NCBI GenBank assembly: GCA_000720845.1
Contig: JODU01000002.1
Span: forward strand, 310,001 to 374,000
DNA: 64,000 bases
Source of the DNA: Kitasatospora aureofaciens
Lineage (GTDB): Bacteria > Actinomycetota > Actinomycetes > Streptomycetales > Streptomycetaceae
Direction: 5' to 3'
The notes beneath the pieces were generated by a model. It did no database searches, had not been told where the DNA came from, and worked only from the letters and a program-made list of their open reading frames with translations. A program made the position numbers and the translations under genes. The stretch's first letter is position 1. The number at the start of each line of letters is the position of its first letter. Below are positions 15,552-23,512 of the stretch, piece after piece.

Positions 15552-17567
15552 ATGAGCCGTTACCCGCACCTGCTGAGCCCGCTCGACCTGGGCTTCACCA
15601 CTCTCCCCAACCGGGTCCTGATGGGCTCCATGCACGTCGGGCTGGAGGAGGCCGAGCGCGGGTTCGAGCGCATGGCCGCCTTCTACGCCGCCCGGGCACG
15701 CGGCGGAGTGGGCCTGATCGTCACCGGCGGCATCGCCCCCAACGACGAGGGCCGCCCGTACGAGGGGGGCGCCAAGCTCACCACCGAGGCGGAAGCGGAA
15801 CAGCACCGGGTCGTCACCGACGCCGTGCACCGCGAGGGCGGCCGGATCGCCCTGCAGATCCTGCACTTCGGCCGCTACGCCTACCACGCCGACCTGGTCG
15901 CCCCTAGCGCGCTCCAGGCCCCGATCAGCCCGCACGTGCCGCGTGAGCTGACCGACGCCGAGGTCGAGCGCACGATCGACGACTACGTGCGCACCGCCCG
16001 CCTCGCCCGCGAGGCCGGGTACGACGGCGTCGAGATCATGGGCTCCGAGGGCTACCTCGTCAACGAGTTCATCGCCGCGCGGACCAACCAGCGCACCGAC
16101 CGCTGGGGCGGCTCCTACGAGAACCGCACGCGATTCCCCGTCGAGATCGTCCGCCGGGTGCGCGAGGCGGTCGGCGAGGACTTCATCCTCGTCTACCGCC
16201 TCTCGATGCTCGACCTCGTCCCCGGCGGCTCCACCCTCGACGAGGTGATCACCCTCGCCAAGGCCGTCGAGACCGCCGGCGCCACCCTCATCAACACCGG
16301 CATCGGCTGGCACGAGGCCCGCATCCCCACCATCGCCACCTCCGTGCCCCGCGGCGCCTACACCTGGGTGACCAAGCGGCTGATGGGCCAGGTGTCGGTC
16401 CCGCTCGTCACCACCAACCGCATCAACACCCCCGAGGTCGCCGAGGCACTGCTCGCCGAGGGCACGGCCGACATGGTCTCGATGGCCCGTCCGATGCTCG
16501 CCGACCCCGACTTCGTCGCCAAGGCCGCGGCCGGCCGCCCCGAGGCCATCAACACCTGCATCGGCTGCAACCAGGCCTGCCTGGACCACACGTTCAGCGG
16601 CCGGATCACCTCCTGCCTGGTCAACCCGCGCGCCTGCCACGAGACCGAGCTGGTCCTGTCCCCGACCCGGCGGCGCAAGCGCGTCGCCGTCGTCGGCGCC
16701 GGACCGGCCGGGCTGGCCTGCGCGGTGAGCGCCGCCGAGCGCGGCCACGAGGTCACCCTGTTCGACGCCGCGAGCGAGATCGGCGGCCAGCTGAACGTCG
16801 CCCGCAAGGTCCCCGGCAAGCAGGAGTTCGACGAGACGCTGCGCTACTTCCGCACCCAGCTCGCGGCGCACGGTGTCGACGTACGCCTGAACACCCGCGT
16901 CGGTGCCGACGACCTCACCGGCCACGACGAGGTCGTCGTCGCCACCGGTGTCACCCCGCGCACGCCGGACATCCCCGGCATCGGCCACCCGTCCGTCGTC
17001 GGCTACCTCGACGTCCTGCGCGACGGCGCCCCCGTCGGCGAGCGGGTCGCGATCCTCGGCGCGGGCGGCATCGGCTTCGACGTCGCCGAGTACCTCACCG
17101 ACGGCGGGGACAAGGCGCACGAGGACCCCGGGACGTACTTCCGTCTCTGGGGCGTCGACACCGACTACCGCGCGCCCGGCGGCCTCGCCGCGCCCGAACG
17201 CCCCGCGCCGCCGCGCACCGTCCATCTGCTCCAGCGCAAGACGTCCAAGGTCGGCGCCGGACTGGGCAAGACCACGGGCTGGATCCACCGCACCGAGCTG
17301 AAGCACCGCGGCGTCACCATGGTCCCGGGGGTCCGCTACGACCGGATCGACGACGCCGGGCTGCACATCACCGTCGGCGGCGAGTCCACCGTGCTGGAGG
17401 TCGACACGGTCGTCCTGTGCACCGGCCAGGAGCCGAGCCGGGGCCTGTACGACGACCTGGTCGCCGCCGGACACCGCGCGCACCTCATCGGCGGCGCCGA
17501 CGTGGCCGCCGAACTGGACGCCAAGCGCGCCGTCAAGCAGGGCACCGAGCTGGCGGCGGCCCTCTAG
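15552..17567 (+). CDS. NADPH-dependent 2,4-dienoyl-CoA reductase-like FMN/FAD/4Fe-4S enzyme
   Basis: 671-aa Old Yellow Enzyme fusion. The N-terminal TIM barrel (about 1-365) binds FMN and contains GYDGVEIMGSEGYLVNEF and RTNQRTDRWGGS. The iron-sulfur cysteines are in CIGCNQAC...SCLVNP (about 336-358). FAD- and NAD(P)-binding Rossmann domains follow (VAVVGAGPAGLACA near 377; AILGAGGIGFDVAEYL near 500). This is the layout of FadH/trimethylamine dehydrogenase relatives, which reduce conjugated enoyl-CoA or enone substrates or oxidise amines. The ATG at 15552 follows CGGAGGG. It is transcribed with the PadR gene 55 bases downstream, under the 38-bp palindrome. Confidence 0.9.
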   Translation: MSRYPHLLSPLDLGFTTLPNRVLMGSMHVGLEEAERGFERMAAFYAARARGGVGLIVTGGIAPNDEGRPYEGGAKLTTEAEAEQHRVVTDAVHREGGRIALQILHFGRYAYHADLVAPSALQAPISPHVPRELTDAEVERTIDDYVRTARLAREAGYDGVEIMGSEGYLVNEFIAARTNQRTDRWGGSYENRTRFPVEIVRRVREAVGEDFILVYRLSMLDLVPGGSTLDEVITLAKAVETAGATLINTGIGWHEARIPTIATSVPRGAYTWVTKRLMGQVSVPLVTTNRINTPEVAEALLAEGTADMVSMARPMLADPDFVAKAAAGRPEAINTCIGCNQACLDHTFSGRITSCLVNPRACHETELVLSPTRRRKRVAVVGAGPAGLACAVSAAERGHEVTLFDAASEIGGQLNVARKVPGKQEFDETLRYFRTQLAAHGVDVRLNTRVGADDLTGHDEVVVATGVTPRTPDIPGIGHPSVVGYLDVLRDGAPVGERVAILGAGGIGFDVAEYLTDGGDKAHEDPGTYFRLWGVDTDYRAPGGLAAPERPAPPRTVHLLQRKTSKVGAGLGKTTGWIHRTELKHRGVTMVPGVRYDRIDDAGLHITVGGESTVLEVDTVVLCTGQEPSRGLYDDLVAAGHRAHLIGGADVAAELDAKRAVKQGTELAAAL

Positions 17568-17597
17568 AGGGCGGGCGCGGACGGAGGGCGGGCGCGG
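17567..17597. repeat. 14-base direct repeat between reductase and PadR genes
   Basis: GAGGGCGGGCGCGG occurs twice (17567-17580 and 17584-17597), three bases apart, overlapping the reductase stop codon. It looks like a small slippage duplication in the intercistronic spacer. Confidence 0.55.
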
Positions 17598-17622
17598 CGC
17601 GGGCCGTCCCTAGGATGAGCCC

Positions 17623-18174
17623 ATGTCACTCCCGCACGCGATCCTCACCGCCCTGGTCGAAAAGCCGTCGTCGGGGCTGGAGCTGACCCGCCGGTTCGAC
17701 AGGTCGATCGGCTACTTCTGGTCGGCGACGCACCAGCAGATCTACCGCGAGCTGGGAAAACTGGAAGCCGAGGGCCTGATCCGCGCGCTGCCCGACCAGC
17801 AGCCGGCCCGCGGGCAGAAGAAGTCCTACGAGGTCCTGCCCGCGGGCCGCGCCGAACTGTCCCGCTGGACCGCGACCCCGCAGGACCCCAAGCCCCTGCG
17901 GGACACGATGCTGCTGCGGCTGCGCGCCGCCGCCGTGGTCGGCACCGCCGGCGTGGAGGCTGACCTGCGACGCCATCTGGAGCTGCACGAGAGGCAGTTG
18001 GCCGAGTACGAGGAGATCGAGCGGCGCGACTTCCCGCCTGGCCGGGACAGCACCGAGGACCGGTTGCGGCACCTGGTGCTGCGGGCCGGCATCGACCTGG
18101 AGACGTTCTGGACCCAGTGGCTCCGGCACGCGCTGGCCCAGTTCGCCGAGCTGCCCGGCGACGGACCGGCCTGA
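17623..18174 (+). CDS. PadR family transcriptional regulator
   Basis: 183-aa PadR regulator with N-terminal winged helix (SLPHAILTALVEKPSSGLELTR, FWSATHQQIYRELGKLEAEGLI) and a helical C-terminal domain (about 90-180). It is unrelated in detail to the PadR protein at 4621. It follows the reductase gene by 55 bases in the same direction and is probably co-transcribed. The natural target is the 38-bp palindrome at 15471-15508, in front of that operon. A small hydrophobic ligand or substrate of the reductase may be the inducer. Confidence 0.9.
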   Translation: MSLPHAILTALVEKPSSGLELTRRFDRSIGYFWSATHQQIYRELGKLEAEGLIRALPDQQPARGQKKSYEVLPAGRAELSRWTATPQDPKPLRDTMLLRLRAAAVVGTAGVEADLRRHLELHERQLAEYEEIERRDFPPGRDSTEDRLRHLVLRAGIDLETFWTQWLRHALAQFAELPGDGPA

Positions 18175-18192
18175 CCGGTCCGGCCGCCCCGC

Positions 18193-18750
18193 TCAGAACC
18201 GGTAGGGCTTCGAGCGGCGCCGCAGGAACCAGGCCGCGGCGATGACGCCGGTCCCCACCAGCGCGCCGCCCGCCACCAGGGTGGCCGTGCCGTAGTCCTG
18301 GACGGCTCCGCCCAGCCCGCCCATGACGCCGCCCGGCGACGCGGACGGGGCGGGGGTGGCGGAGCGGCTGGGCGAGGGGGAGGGGGAGGGGGCCGAGGAG
18401 ACGATGACCGTCTGGGTGCCGGCGGTGCTGTTGTTCGAGCACATGACGATCACCGTGTACGTGCCCGGCGAGATTCCCGACCAGGCCGCGGACTGGCCCG
18501 AACCGCTGCCGGACAGCGCCACCTGACGTCCCTGGGCGAAGTCCCGCTGACTGCTGGTGAGCAGCGAGGCGGTGCCCCAGCTGCCGTTGAGCTGGGCACA
18601 GGCCGTGGTCGTGACCGACACGGTGGTACCGGTGGTGCTCACGGAGATCCCCGGTCCCGCCGCGGCCGTAGTGGCGGCCAGGGCGACGGGCAGCACGGCG
18701 GCGGCCGCCACGGTGGCACCGGAGCGGAGAAGTGGCGATGAGATGCGCAT
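18193..18750 (-). CDS. secreted, C-terminally membrane-anchored protein
   Basis: 185-aa exported protein: signal peptide (about 1-32; SGATVAAAAVLPVALAATT), a small beta-rich extracellular domain with two cysteines (ACAQLNGSW, IVMCSNNS), a Ser/Pro linker (SAPSPSPSPSRSATPAPSAS) that would span the wall, and a C-terminal membrane helix (ATLVAGGALVGTGVIAAAWF) with a basic tail. There is no LPXTG motif. The ATG at 18750 follows GGAGGG. Function is unknown; the build is that of a surface-exposed wall-spanning protein. Confidence 0.78.
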   Translation of the reverse strand: MRISSPLLRSGATVAAAAVLPVALAATTAAAGPGISVSTTGTTVSVTTTACAQLNGSWGTASLLTSSQRDFAQGRQVALSGSGSGQSAAWSGISPGTYTVIVMCSNNSTAGTQTVIVSSAPSPSPSPSRSATPAPSASPGGVMGGLGGAVQDYGTATLVAGGALVGTGVIAAAWFLRRRSKPYRF

Positions 18751-18904
18751 GTGGACTGCCCTCCGGCGGCACGGTCGGCGGTACATCCTTGCGCCGCCGG
18801 GATCGGGTACGCCCGTGCCCCCTCCGGCAGCCAACAGGGCACCGGCCGGGCCCGCATGCGGAGCGCGACCGCCCAGGTGACGCTCTCCCCGAGCCGGACG
18901 TACG

Positions 18905-19894
18905 TCAGCCGCCCGCGCCCAACGTCACCTTCCGCTCCGCCGAGAAGCCGCCCCACGTACCGTCGGCCAGCCTCGCCCGGACCCGCACCCGGTGCGTCAC
19001 CCCGGCCTCGCGTCCGGCGTAGAAGCTGTACTCGGCGCGGTCGCGCGGCGCGTCCGCGCCGTAGACCAGCGACGTCGCCGCACGGCCGTCCAGATGGATC
19101 TGGTACTCGGTCACCGGGCTCTCGGCGCGCGGCGGGACCCAGGAGAGGTCCAGGTAGTAGGCCCCGTCGGCCCGGTGGGAGGCCGCGCGCAGCTCCGTGG
19201 GCGCGGTGGCGCGTCCGTCGTCGGTGCCCGGGGTGGTGAGCCGGACGGCGTCGCCCGCCGCGGAGACGTTGTCGGCGGCGTCCCGCGCCCGCACGGTGAA
19301 CGAGTAGCGGGTGCCCGCCCGCAGCCCCGTGACCACGGCGGCCGTCTGGTTGCCACCGACGCTGTGGACCTTCGTGTCGCCCTGGTAGACGTCGTACGAC
19401 ACCACACCGCGGTCGTCCTTCGCGGCCGACCAGGTGAGCTGGACCGCCCTGCTGCCCGCCGCCCGGCCGTGGACGTCCCCCGGGCGGGTCGGAGCGGAGC
19501 CGTCGGCCACCGCGGCGGGAGTGGTCGCCCGCACCTCGCGGCTGAGCGGCCCGAGCCGCCCGTCGGCGTCCCGCGCCCGCACGGTGAAGACGTACGCCGT
19601 GGAGGGGCGCAGCCGGGTGACGTCCACCATCCGCTCGGTCGCCGGCACCTCCTTCACCAGCGTGCCGCCGCGGTACACCTCGTAGGTCCGCACGTCGTCG
19701 ACCGCGTTCCACATCACGTGCACGGTGGTCGCGCTGCCGGCCTCGGCGGTGACGCCCGTGGGCACCGAGGGCAGCCCGCCGCCGTCACCGTCACCGTCAT
19801 CGGCCGCGCCCCAGCCGCAGGACGTGAGCAGGAGGAGCGCCCCGCAGAGCAGGGCGCACCGGCGCGGGAGAGCGGGAACGGAAACCTCGCGCAC
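18905..19894 (-). CDS. lipoprotein with three fibronectin type III domains
   Basis: 329-aa exported lipoprotein. The signal peptide ends in the lipobox LTSC (Cys26), and an Asp/Gly-rich linker follows. Three fibronectin type III domains come next (about 42-128, 138-225 and 235-328), each with the YEVYRG / YDVYQG / YQIHLDG strand and TxYxFTVRARD motifs. No catalytic module is present, so it is probably an adhesive or polymer-binding surface protein. It starts at GTG 19894 after GGGGAGG; longer upstream frames are spurious. It diverges from the chitosanase gene, sharing a 402-base region with a DasR-like element. Confidence 0.85.
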   Translation of the reverse strand: MREVSVPALPRRCALLCGALLLLTSCGWGAADDGDGDGGGLPSVPTGVTAEAGSATTVHVMWNAVDDVRTYEVYRGGTLVKEVPATERMVDVTRLRPSTAYVFTVRARDADGRLGPLSREVRATTPAAVADGSAPTRPGDVHGRAAGSRAVQLTWSAAKDDRGVVSYDVYQGDTKVHSVGGNQTAAVVTGLRAGTRYSFTVRARDAADNVSAAGDAVRLTTPGTDDGRATAPTELRAASHRADGAYYLDLSWVPPRAESPVTEYQIHLDGRAATSLVYGADAPRDRAEYSFYAGREAGVTHRVRVRARLADGTWGGFSAERKVTLGAGG

Positions 19895-19940
19895 GGCTCT
19901 GCCTCCCCGGTGGCGCCGGTGGCGACGCCGACGACTGTAA

Positions 19941-19952
19941 AGGTCCGGACCA
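19941..19952. promoter_or_regulatory. possible DasR-like element around GGTCCGGACC
   Basis: The minus strand reads TGGTCCGGACCT, which agrees with the TGGTCTAGACCA core of DasR sites at 9 of 12 positions and contains a perfect 10-base palindrome. It lies between a possible chitin/chitosan-related pair of genes. The match is imperfect, so this is only a candidate. Confidence 0.3.
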
Positions 19953-20241
19953 ATATGACGCCCGTGATGCGACCACATCAAGAGGGCCGTGGGTGAAGCG
20001 CACCCGGAAGGGTTACGTATGCTGGGGCACCTCACGGACGAACTCCCGGGAAGAACGGGGAAGTTCGGGCCGTTGGCGCGTGGACCGCTGTCGTCGCCAT
20101 CCCGCGCCGGCACGGGCGGCCGGGCGGGCCGGAGCCGGACAGGCCCGGCCCGCCCGCCCCCGGTCGCGCCACCCCTGGGGACGCCGAGTGCACCTCGGGC
20201 GTGCACCGTCTGGCCCTGCGAAAGGTGGTCGCGTGAGCGAT

Positions 20242-20281
20242 TCGGGGACACATGGGGCCGAGTGCCCGTCCCTGTCCCCGA
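20242..20281 (+). repeat. inverted repeat directly before the chitosanase ribosome site
   Basis: Nine-base perfect arms TCGGGGACA and TGTCCCCGA enclose 22 bases. The right arm ends where the GAGGAGAGG ribosome site begins (20280-20288). As RNA it would form a hairpin in the leader and could affect ribosome access or message stability; as DNA it could be an operator. Confidence 0.5.
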
Positions 20282-20296
20282 GGAGAGGCCCACATC

Positions 20297-21151
20297 GTGC
20301 GTGTCCAGTCGCTGACACTGGTCGCGGCCAGCGCCGCCCTGATCGCCCCCACGACGTTCCCCGCCACTGCGCCCCCACCGCGCACCGATCCGCCGGCGCG
20401 GGTCCTGCTGCCCGGCGCTGTGGACCGGACCGGGGCCGTGCGCGCGGACCGGTCCGGAGTCCGGGTGGGCCCCGTCCCGCACGTCCCGGCCGGGCCATGG
20501 GCACCCCCCTCGCCGGACGGGCCGGCCCCCGGGTCCGAGGACCGTCCGCGGCAGGCCGGGAGCGAGGAGCCCGTCCGCGCCGCCGACCTGCTGGACAGGG
20601 TGCGGGAGTGCGAACCGGTCTCCTCCGGGCGCTACCGCAGCGACGCCGGAGCACCGGCGGACATCCCGGTGTGCGGCACACGCGAGGCCGTGTACTGGAA
20701 GGCCGACCTGGACGTCGACTGCGACGGGCGGCCCGGCGACCGCTGCAATGCCGGCACCGACCCGCACTTCAGCCCCGCCACCGCCTTCACGGAGTCCGAC
20801 GGCCGCCCACTGGACGCCGAACGCCTGCCCTACGTCGTCGTGCCCGGCCCCAGCGACACCTGGGACCACCGCGAGGACGGCGTACGCGGCGGATCGCTCG
20901 CGGCCCTGGTCCACGGGGACCGGGTGCGGTACGCGGTCGTCGGCGACGTCGGCCCCGGCGAGCTGATCGGCGAGGCCTCCTACGCCGCCGCGCGTTCCCT
21001 CGGCATCCCGGCGGATCCCGAGGGCGGCGGCGTGGCCTCCGACGTCACGTACATCGTCTTCAAGGGCAGCGAGGTCGAGCCCATCGAGGACACGGCCGCG
21101 GCCGAGAAGGCGGGGGAGCGGCTGGCGCGGCGGTTCGTGGACGGGGACTGA
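20297..21151 (+). CDS. glycoside hydrolase family 75 chitosanase, secreted
   Basis: 284-aa exported enzyme predicted to cleave chitosan. An N-terminal signal peptide (VQSLTLVAASAALIAPTTF) leads to a Pro/Arg-rich region of about 70 residues. The GH75 domain (about 105-275) contains VYWKADLDVDCDGRPGDRCN, DPHFSPATAFTESDGRPLDA, PYVVVPG and VVGDVGPGELIGEASYAAA, the conserved blocks of fungal- and actinobacterial-type GH75 chitosanases with their acidic catalytic residues. It starts at GTG 20297, 8 bases after GAGGAGAGG. There is no carbohydrate-binding module. It probably helps the organism use fungal-wall chitosan. Confidence 0.88.
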   Translation: MRVQSLTLVAASAALIAPTTFPATAPPPRTDPPARVLLPGAVDRTGAVRADRSGVRVGPVPHVPAGPWAPPSPDGPAPGSEDRPRQAGSEEPVRAADLLDRVRECEPVSSGRYRSDAGAPADIPVCGTREAVYWKADLDVDCDGRPGDRCNAGTDPHFSPATAFTESDGRPLDAERLPYVVVPGPSDTWDHREDGVRGGSLAALVHGDRVRYAVVGDVGPGELIGEASYAAARSLGIPADPEGGGVASDVTYIVFKGSEVEPIEDTAAAEKAGERLARRFVDGD

Positions 21152-21201
21152 GCGGACGGGGCGTGGGCCTTGCGTCCAGACCTCCTGATCGGACCTCCCG
21201 G

Positions 21202-21612
21202 TCAGACCTTCCGGTAGGAGTACGCCTCCGCGGCCGCCGCCTCCACGGCCGCGAGGTCGGCGCCCGTCGACGCCGTGACGACCGCCGCCACCGCGCCCTC
21301 GACGAAGGGCGCGTCCACCAGACGGGTGTTCTCCGGGAGTTCGTCACCCTCGGCGAGCAGCGCCTTCACGGTGAGCACGGCACTGCCCAGGTCGGTGAGG
21401 ACGGCGACGCCCGCGCCCCGGTCCACGGACGCGGCGGCGGCAGCGACCAGTTCCGAACTGGTCCCGAACTCCCCGGACGCGGTACCGCCGGCCGGGGCGA
21501 CGGCCACCGCGCCGGCACCGCCCGACAGGGCCTTGGCCAGCTCCGCCACCGACGCGGCGACCTCGGCGCTGTGCGACACCAGCACGATGCCCACCCGCTT
21601 GTCGTCACTCAC
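21202..21612 (-). CDS. dhaM: dihydroxyacetone kinase phosphotransfer subunit DhaM
   Basis: 136-aa EIIA-mannose-like domain that passes phosphate from the PTS (HPr) to DhaL-bound ADP. The phosphorylated histidine is His14 in IVLVSHSAEVA. Other blocks are GVAVLTDLGSAVLTVK and APFVEGAVAAVV. It consists of the single EIIA-like domain, without the HPr and EI-like domains that E. coli DhaM carries. It starts at GTG 21612, overlapping the dhaL stop codon by 8 bases, so it is translationally coupled. Last gene of the dhaKLM operon. Confidence 0.94.
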   Translation of the reverse strand: MSDDKRVGIVLVSHSAEVAASVAELAKALSGGAGAVAVAPAGGTASGEFGTSSELVAAAAASVDRGAGVAVLTDLGSAVLTVKALLAEGDELPENTRLVDAPFVEGAVAAVVTASTGADLAAVEAAAAEAYSYRKV

Positions 21613-22204
21613 CGGCCGTCTCCTTCAGTGCCTCGAACAGCAGTGCGGTCGAGGTGGCCCCCGGGTCCTGGTGTCCGATGCTGCGCTCGCCCAGATAGCT
21701 CGCCCTGCCCTTGCGTGCCTGCATGGGCGTGGTCGCCTCGGCTCCCTCCAGGGCCGCCGTGCCGGCCGCCGCGAAGGAGTCGCCCAGGGCGTCCACGGCG
21801 GGCACCAGGGCGTCCACCATCGTCTTGTCCCCCGGGGCGGCACCGCCGAGCGTCCGGACGGCGTCCACGCCCGCCCGCAGCGCCTCGGCCAGCTGCTCCG
21901 CGCTCACCTCGGGGGAGTCCCCGAGTGCCTTGCCGGTACGGCGCAGCAGCGTCCCGTACAGGGGCCCCGAGGCGCCGCCGACCGTGGAGATGAGCCGGCG
22001 TCCGGCGAGGATCAGGACGGCGCCGGGGGTGTCCGGTGCCTCCTTCTCCAGCGTGTCGGCCACGGCCGTGAACCCGCGCTGGAGATTGCTGCCGTGGTCG
22101 GCGTCGCCGATGGGTGAGTCGAGGGCGGTGAGCCGTTCCGCGTCGCGGTCGACCAGCGCGGTGGCCGCCGTCATCCAACGGCGGAAGAAGTCGGCGTCGA
22201 GCAC
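21605..22204 (-). CDS. dhaL: dihydroxyacetone kinase ADP-binding subunit DhaL
   Basis: 199-aa all-alpha subunit that keeps a tightly bound ADP and transfers phosphate to dihydroxyacetone held by DhaK. The Mg-ADP-binding aspartates are in LDSPIGDADHGSN (Asp34 and Asp36, with His37), followed by the nucleotide-cap motif GGASGPLYGTLL and GDKTMVDAL. It ends with GHQDPGATSTALLF. It starts at GTG 22204 after AAGGAG. It sits 49 bases downstream of dhaK and overlaps dhaM by 8 bases. Confidence 0.95.
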   Translation of the reverse strand: MLDADFFRRWMTAATALVDRDAERLTALDSPIGDADHGSNLQRGFTAVADTLEKEAPDTPGAVLILAGRRLISTVGGASGPLYGTLLRRTGKALGDSPEVSAEQLAEALRAGVDAVRTLGGAAPGDKTMVDALVPAVDALGDSFAAAGTAALEGAEATTPMQARKGRASYLGERSIGHQDPGATSTALLFEALKETAGE

Positions 22205-22253
22205 AGGTTCTCCTTGCCTGGTAGGTACGTCGGGATTCTTCCCCCGTCGGCCG

Positions 22254-23246
22254 TCACATGCCCCACCGCAGACCAGGGGTACTGACCGGGGCGTCCCACA
22301 GCCCGAGCAGTTCCTCGTCGATCTCGCACAGGGTGACCGAGGCGCCGGCCATGTCGAGGGAGGTGACGTAGTTGCCGACGAGGGTGCGGGCGACGGCGAC
22401 GCCCCGCTCGCCCAGGACCCGCTGCACCTCGGCGTTGAAGCCGTACAGCTCGAGCAGCGGCGTCGCGCCCATGCCGTTGACCAGGACCAGGACGGGGCTG
22501 CGCGGGGCGAGGTCGGTCAGCACCGCCTCCACGGCGGCGTCGGCGATCTCGCCCGAGGTCATCATCGGGCGCCGCTCCCGGCCGGGCTCCCCGTGGATGC
22601 CGATGCCCAGTTCCAGCTCACCGGCGGGGAGGTCGAAGGTGGGGCTGCCCTTGGCCGGCGTGGTGACGGCGCTGAGCGCCACCCCGAAACTGCGGGAGCT
22701 GTCGTTGACCCGGCGGGCGATCGCCTCCACCTGCTCCAGCGGCCGGCCCTCCCGCGCCGCCGCCCCGGCGATCTTCTCGACGAACAGGGTCGCCCCCGTG
22801 CCGCGCCGGCCGGCGGTGTAGAGGCTGTCCGTCACCGCGACGTCATCGTTGACCAGCACCTTCGCGACCCGGATGCCCTCGTCCTCGGCCAGTTCGGCGG
22901 CCATGTCGAAGTTGAGCACGTCACCGGTGTAGTTCTTGACGACGAAGAGCACCCCGGCCCCGCTGTCCACGGCCGCCGCGGCCCGCACCATCTGGTCCGG
23001 CACCGGTGAGGTGAACACCTCACCCGGACAGGCGGCCGACAGCATCCCGTCACCCACGAACCCGCCGTGCAGCGGCTCGTGCCCGGAGCCCCCTCCCGAC
23101 ACCAGGGCGACCTGCCCCGGCACGGGGGCGTCCCGCCGCACGATCACCCTGTTCTCGACATCCACGGTCAACTCGGGATGGGCGGCCGCCATACCGCGCA
23201 GCGCGTCCGCGACGACGGTCTCGGGGACATTGATGAGCATCTCCAT
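22254..23246 (-). CDS. dhaK: dihydroxyacetone kinase substrate-binding subunit DhaK
   Basis: 330-aa subunit that binds dihydroxyacetone covalently through a histidine (His218 in GIGIHGEPG; the same number as in E. coli). The N-terminal substrate block VSGGGSGHEPLHGGFVG includes His56. Together with DhaL and DhaM it makes dihydroxyacetone phosphate at the expense of PEP through the PTS. The ATG at 23246 follows AGGAGG. It is the first gene of the operon; the 266 bases upstream (23247-23512) contain no gene and must carry the promoter. Confidence 0.95.
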   Translation of the reverse strand: MEMLINVPETVVADALRGMAAAHPELTVDVENRVIVRRDAPVPGQVALVSGGGSGHEPLHGGFVGDGMLSAACPGEVFTSPVPDQMVRAAAAVDSGAGVLFVVKNYTGDVLNFDMAAELAEDEGIRVAKVLVNDDVAVTDSLYTAGRRGTGATLFVEKIAGAAAREGRPLEQVEAIARRVNDSSRSFGVALSAVTTPAKGSPTFDLPAGELELGIGIHGEPGRERRPMMTSGEIADAAVEAVLTDLAPRSPVLVLVNGMGATPLLELYGFNAEVQRVLGERGVAVARTLVGNYVTSLDMAGASVTLCEIDEELLGLWDAPVSTPGLRWGM

Positions 23247-23512
23247 GGGATACCTCCTGGGAAGGCCGGCAAGCCGGTCGCTGACCTGTGTCTTTGCTGG
23301 TCGGAGTGGGTTGGTGCGATATGTGGCCTCGGCGGTCCGTGACGGGATGTCGGCTCGGTCGGACGGGCGGGTGGGACTTGATCGGAACGCCGCTGTCGGC
23401 AGTATCGGCCTTGCGGCAGCGAAGGTCACGTGCGGACGCATGGGCGCGCCCCTTCCGAACGAAAAGTCGCCGGATGCCGGCGTCCTACCGGCCCTGAAGC
23501 GTCTTCTCGTCG

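Larger units (their letters stand above)
19895..20296. other. 402-base intergenic region between FN3 lipoprotein and chitosanase genes
   Basis: No gene seen: a long plus-strand frame through it has no family resemblance and biased composition. It holds a perfect 10-base palindrome GGTCCGGACC (19942-19951), 48 bases upstream of the lipoprotein start. Just before the chitosanase ribosome site, TCGGGGACA (20242-20250) pairs with TGTCCCCGA (20273-20281). The two genes must have their promoters here. Confidence 0.5.

Noticed and set aside
15531..17483. 650-codon open frame on the minus strand inside the reductase gene
   Set aside because: It is a mirror frame produced by high-GC codon bias. The plus-strand frame has complete FMN, Fe-S and FAD motifs; the antisense frame has none and no ribosome site.
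19993..20296. Plus-strand frame starting near 19993 (KRTRKGYVCWG)
   Set aside because: Extremely Arg/Gly-rich, no ribosome site, and it runs antisense to or through regulatory sequence and into another frame of the chitosanase gene.
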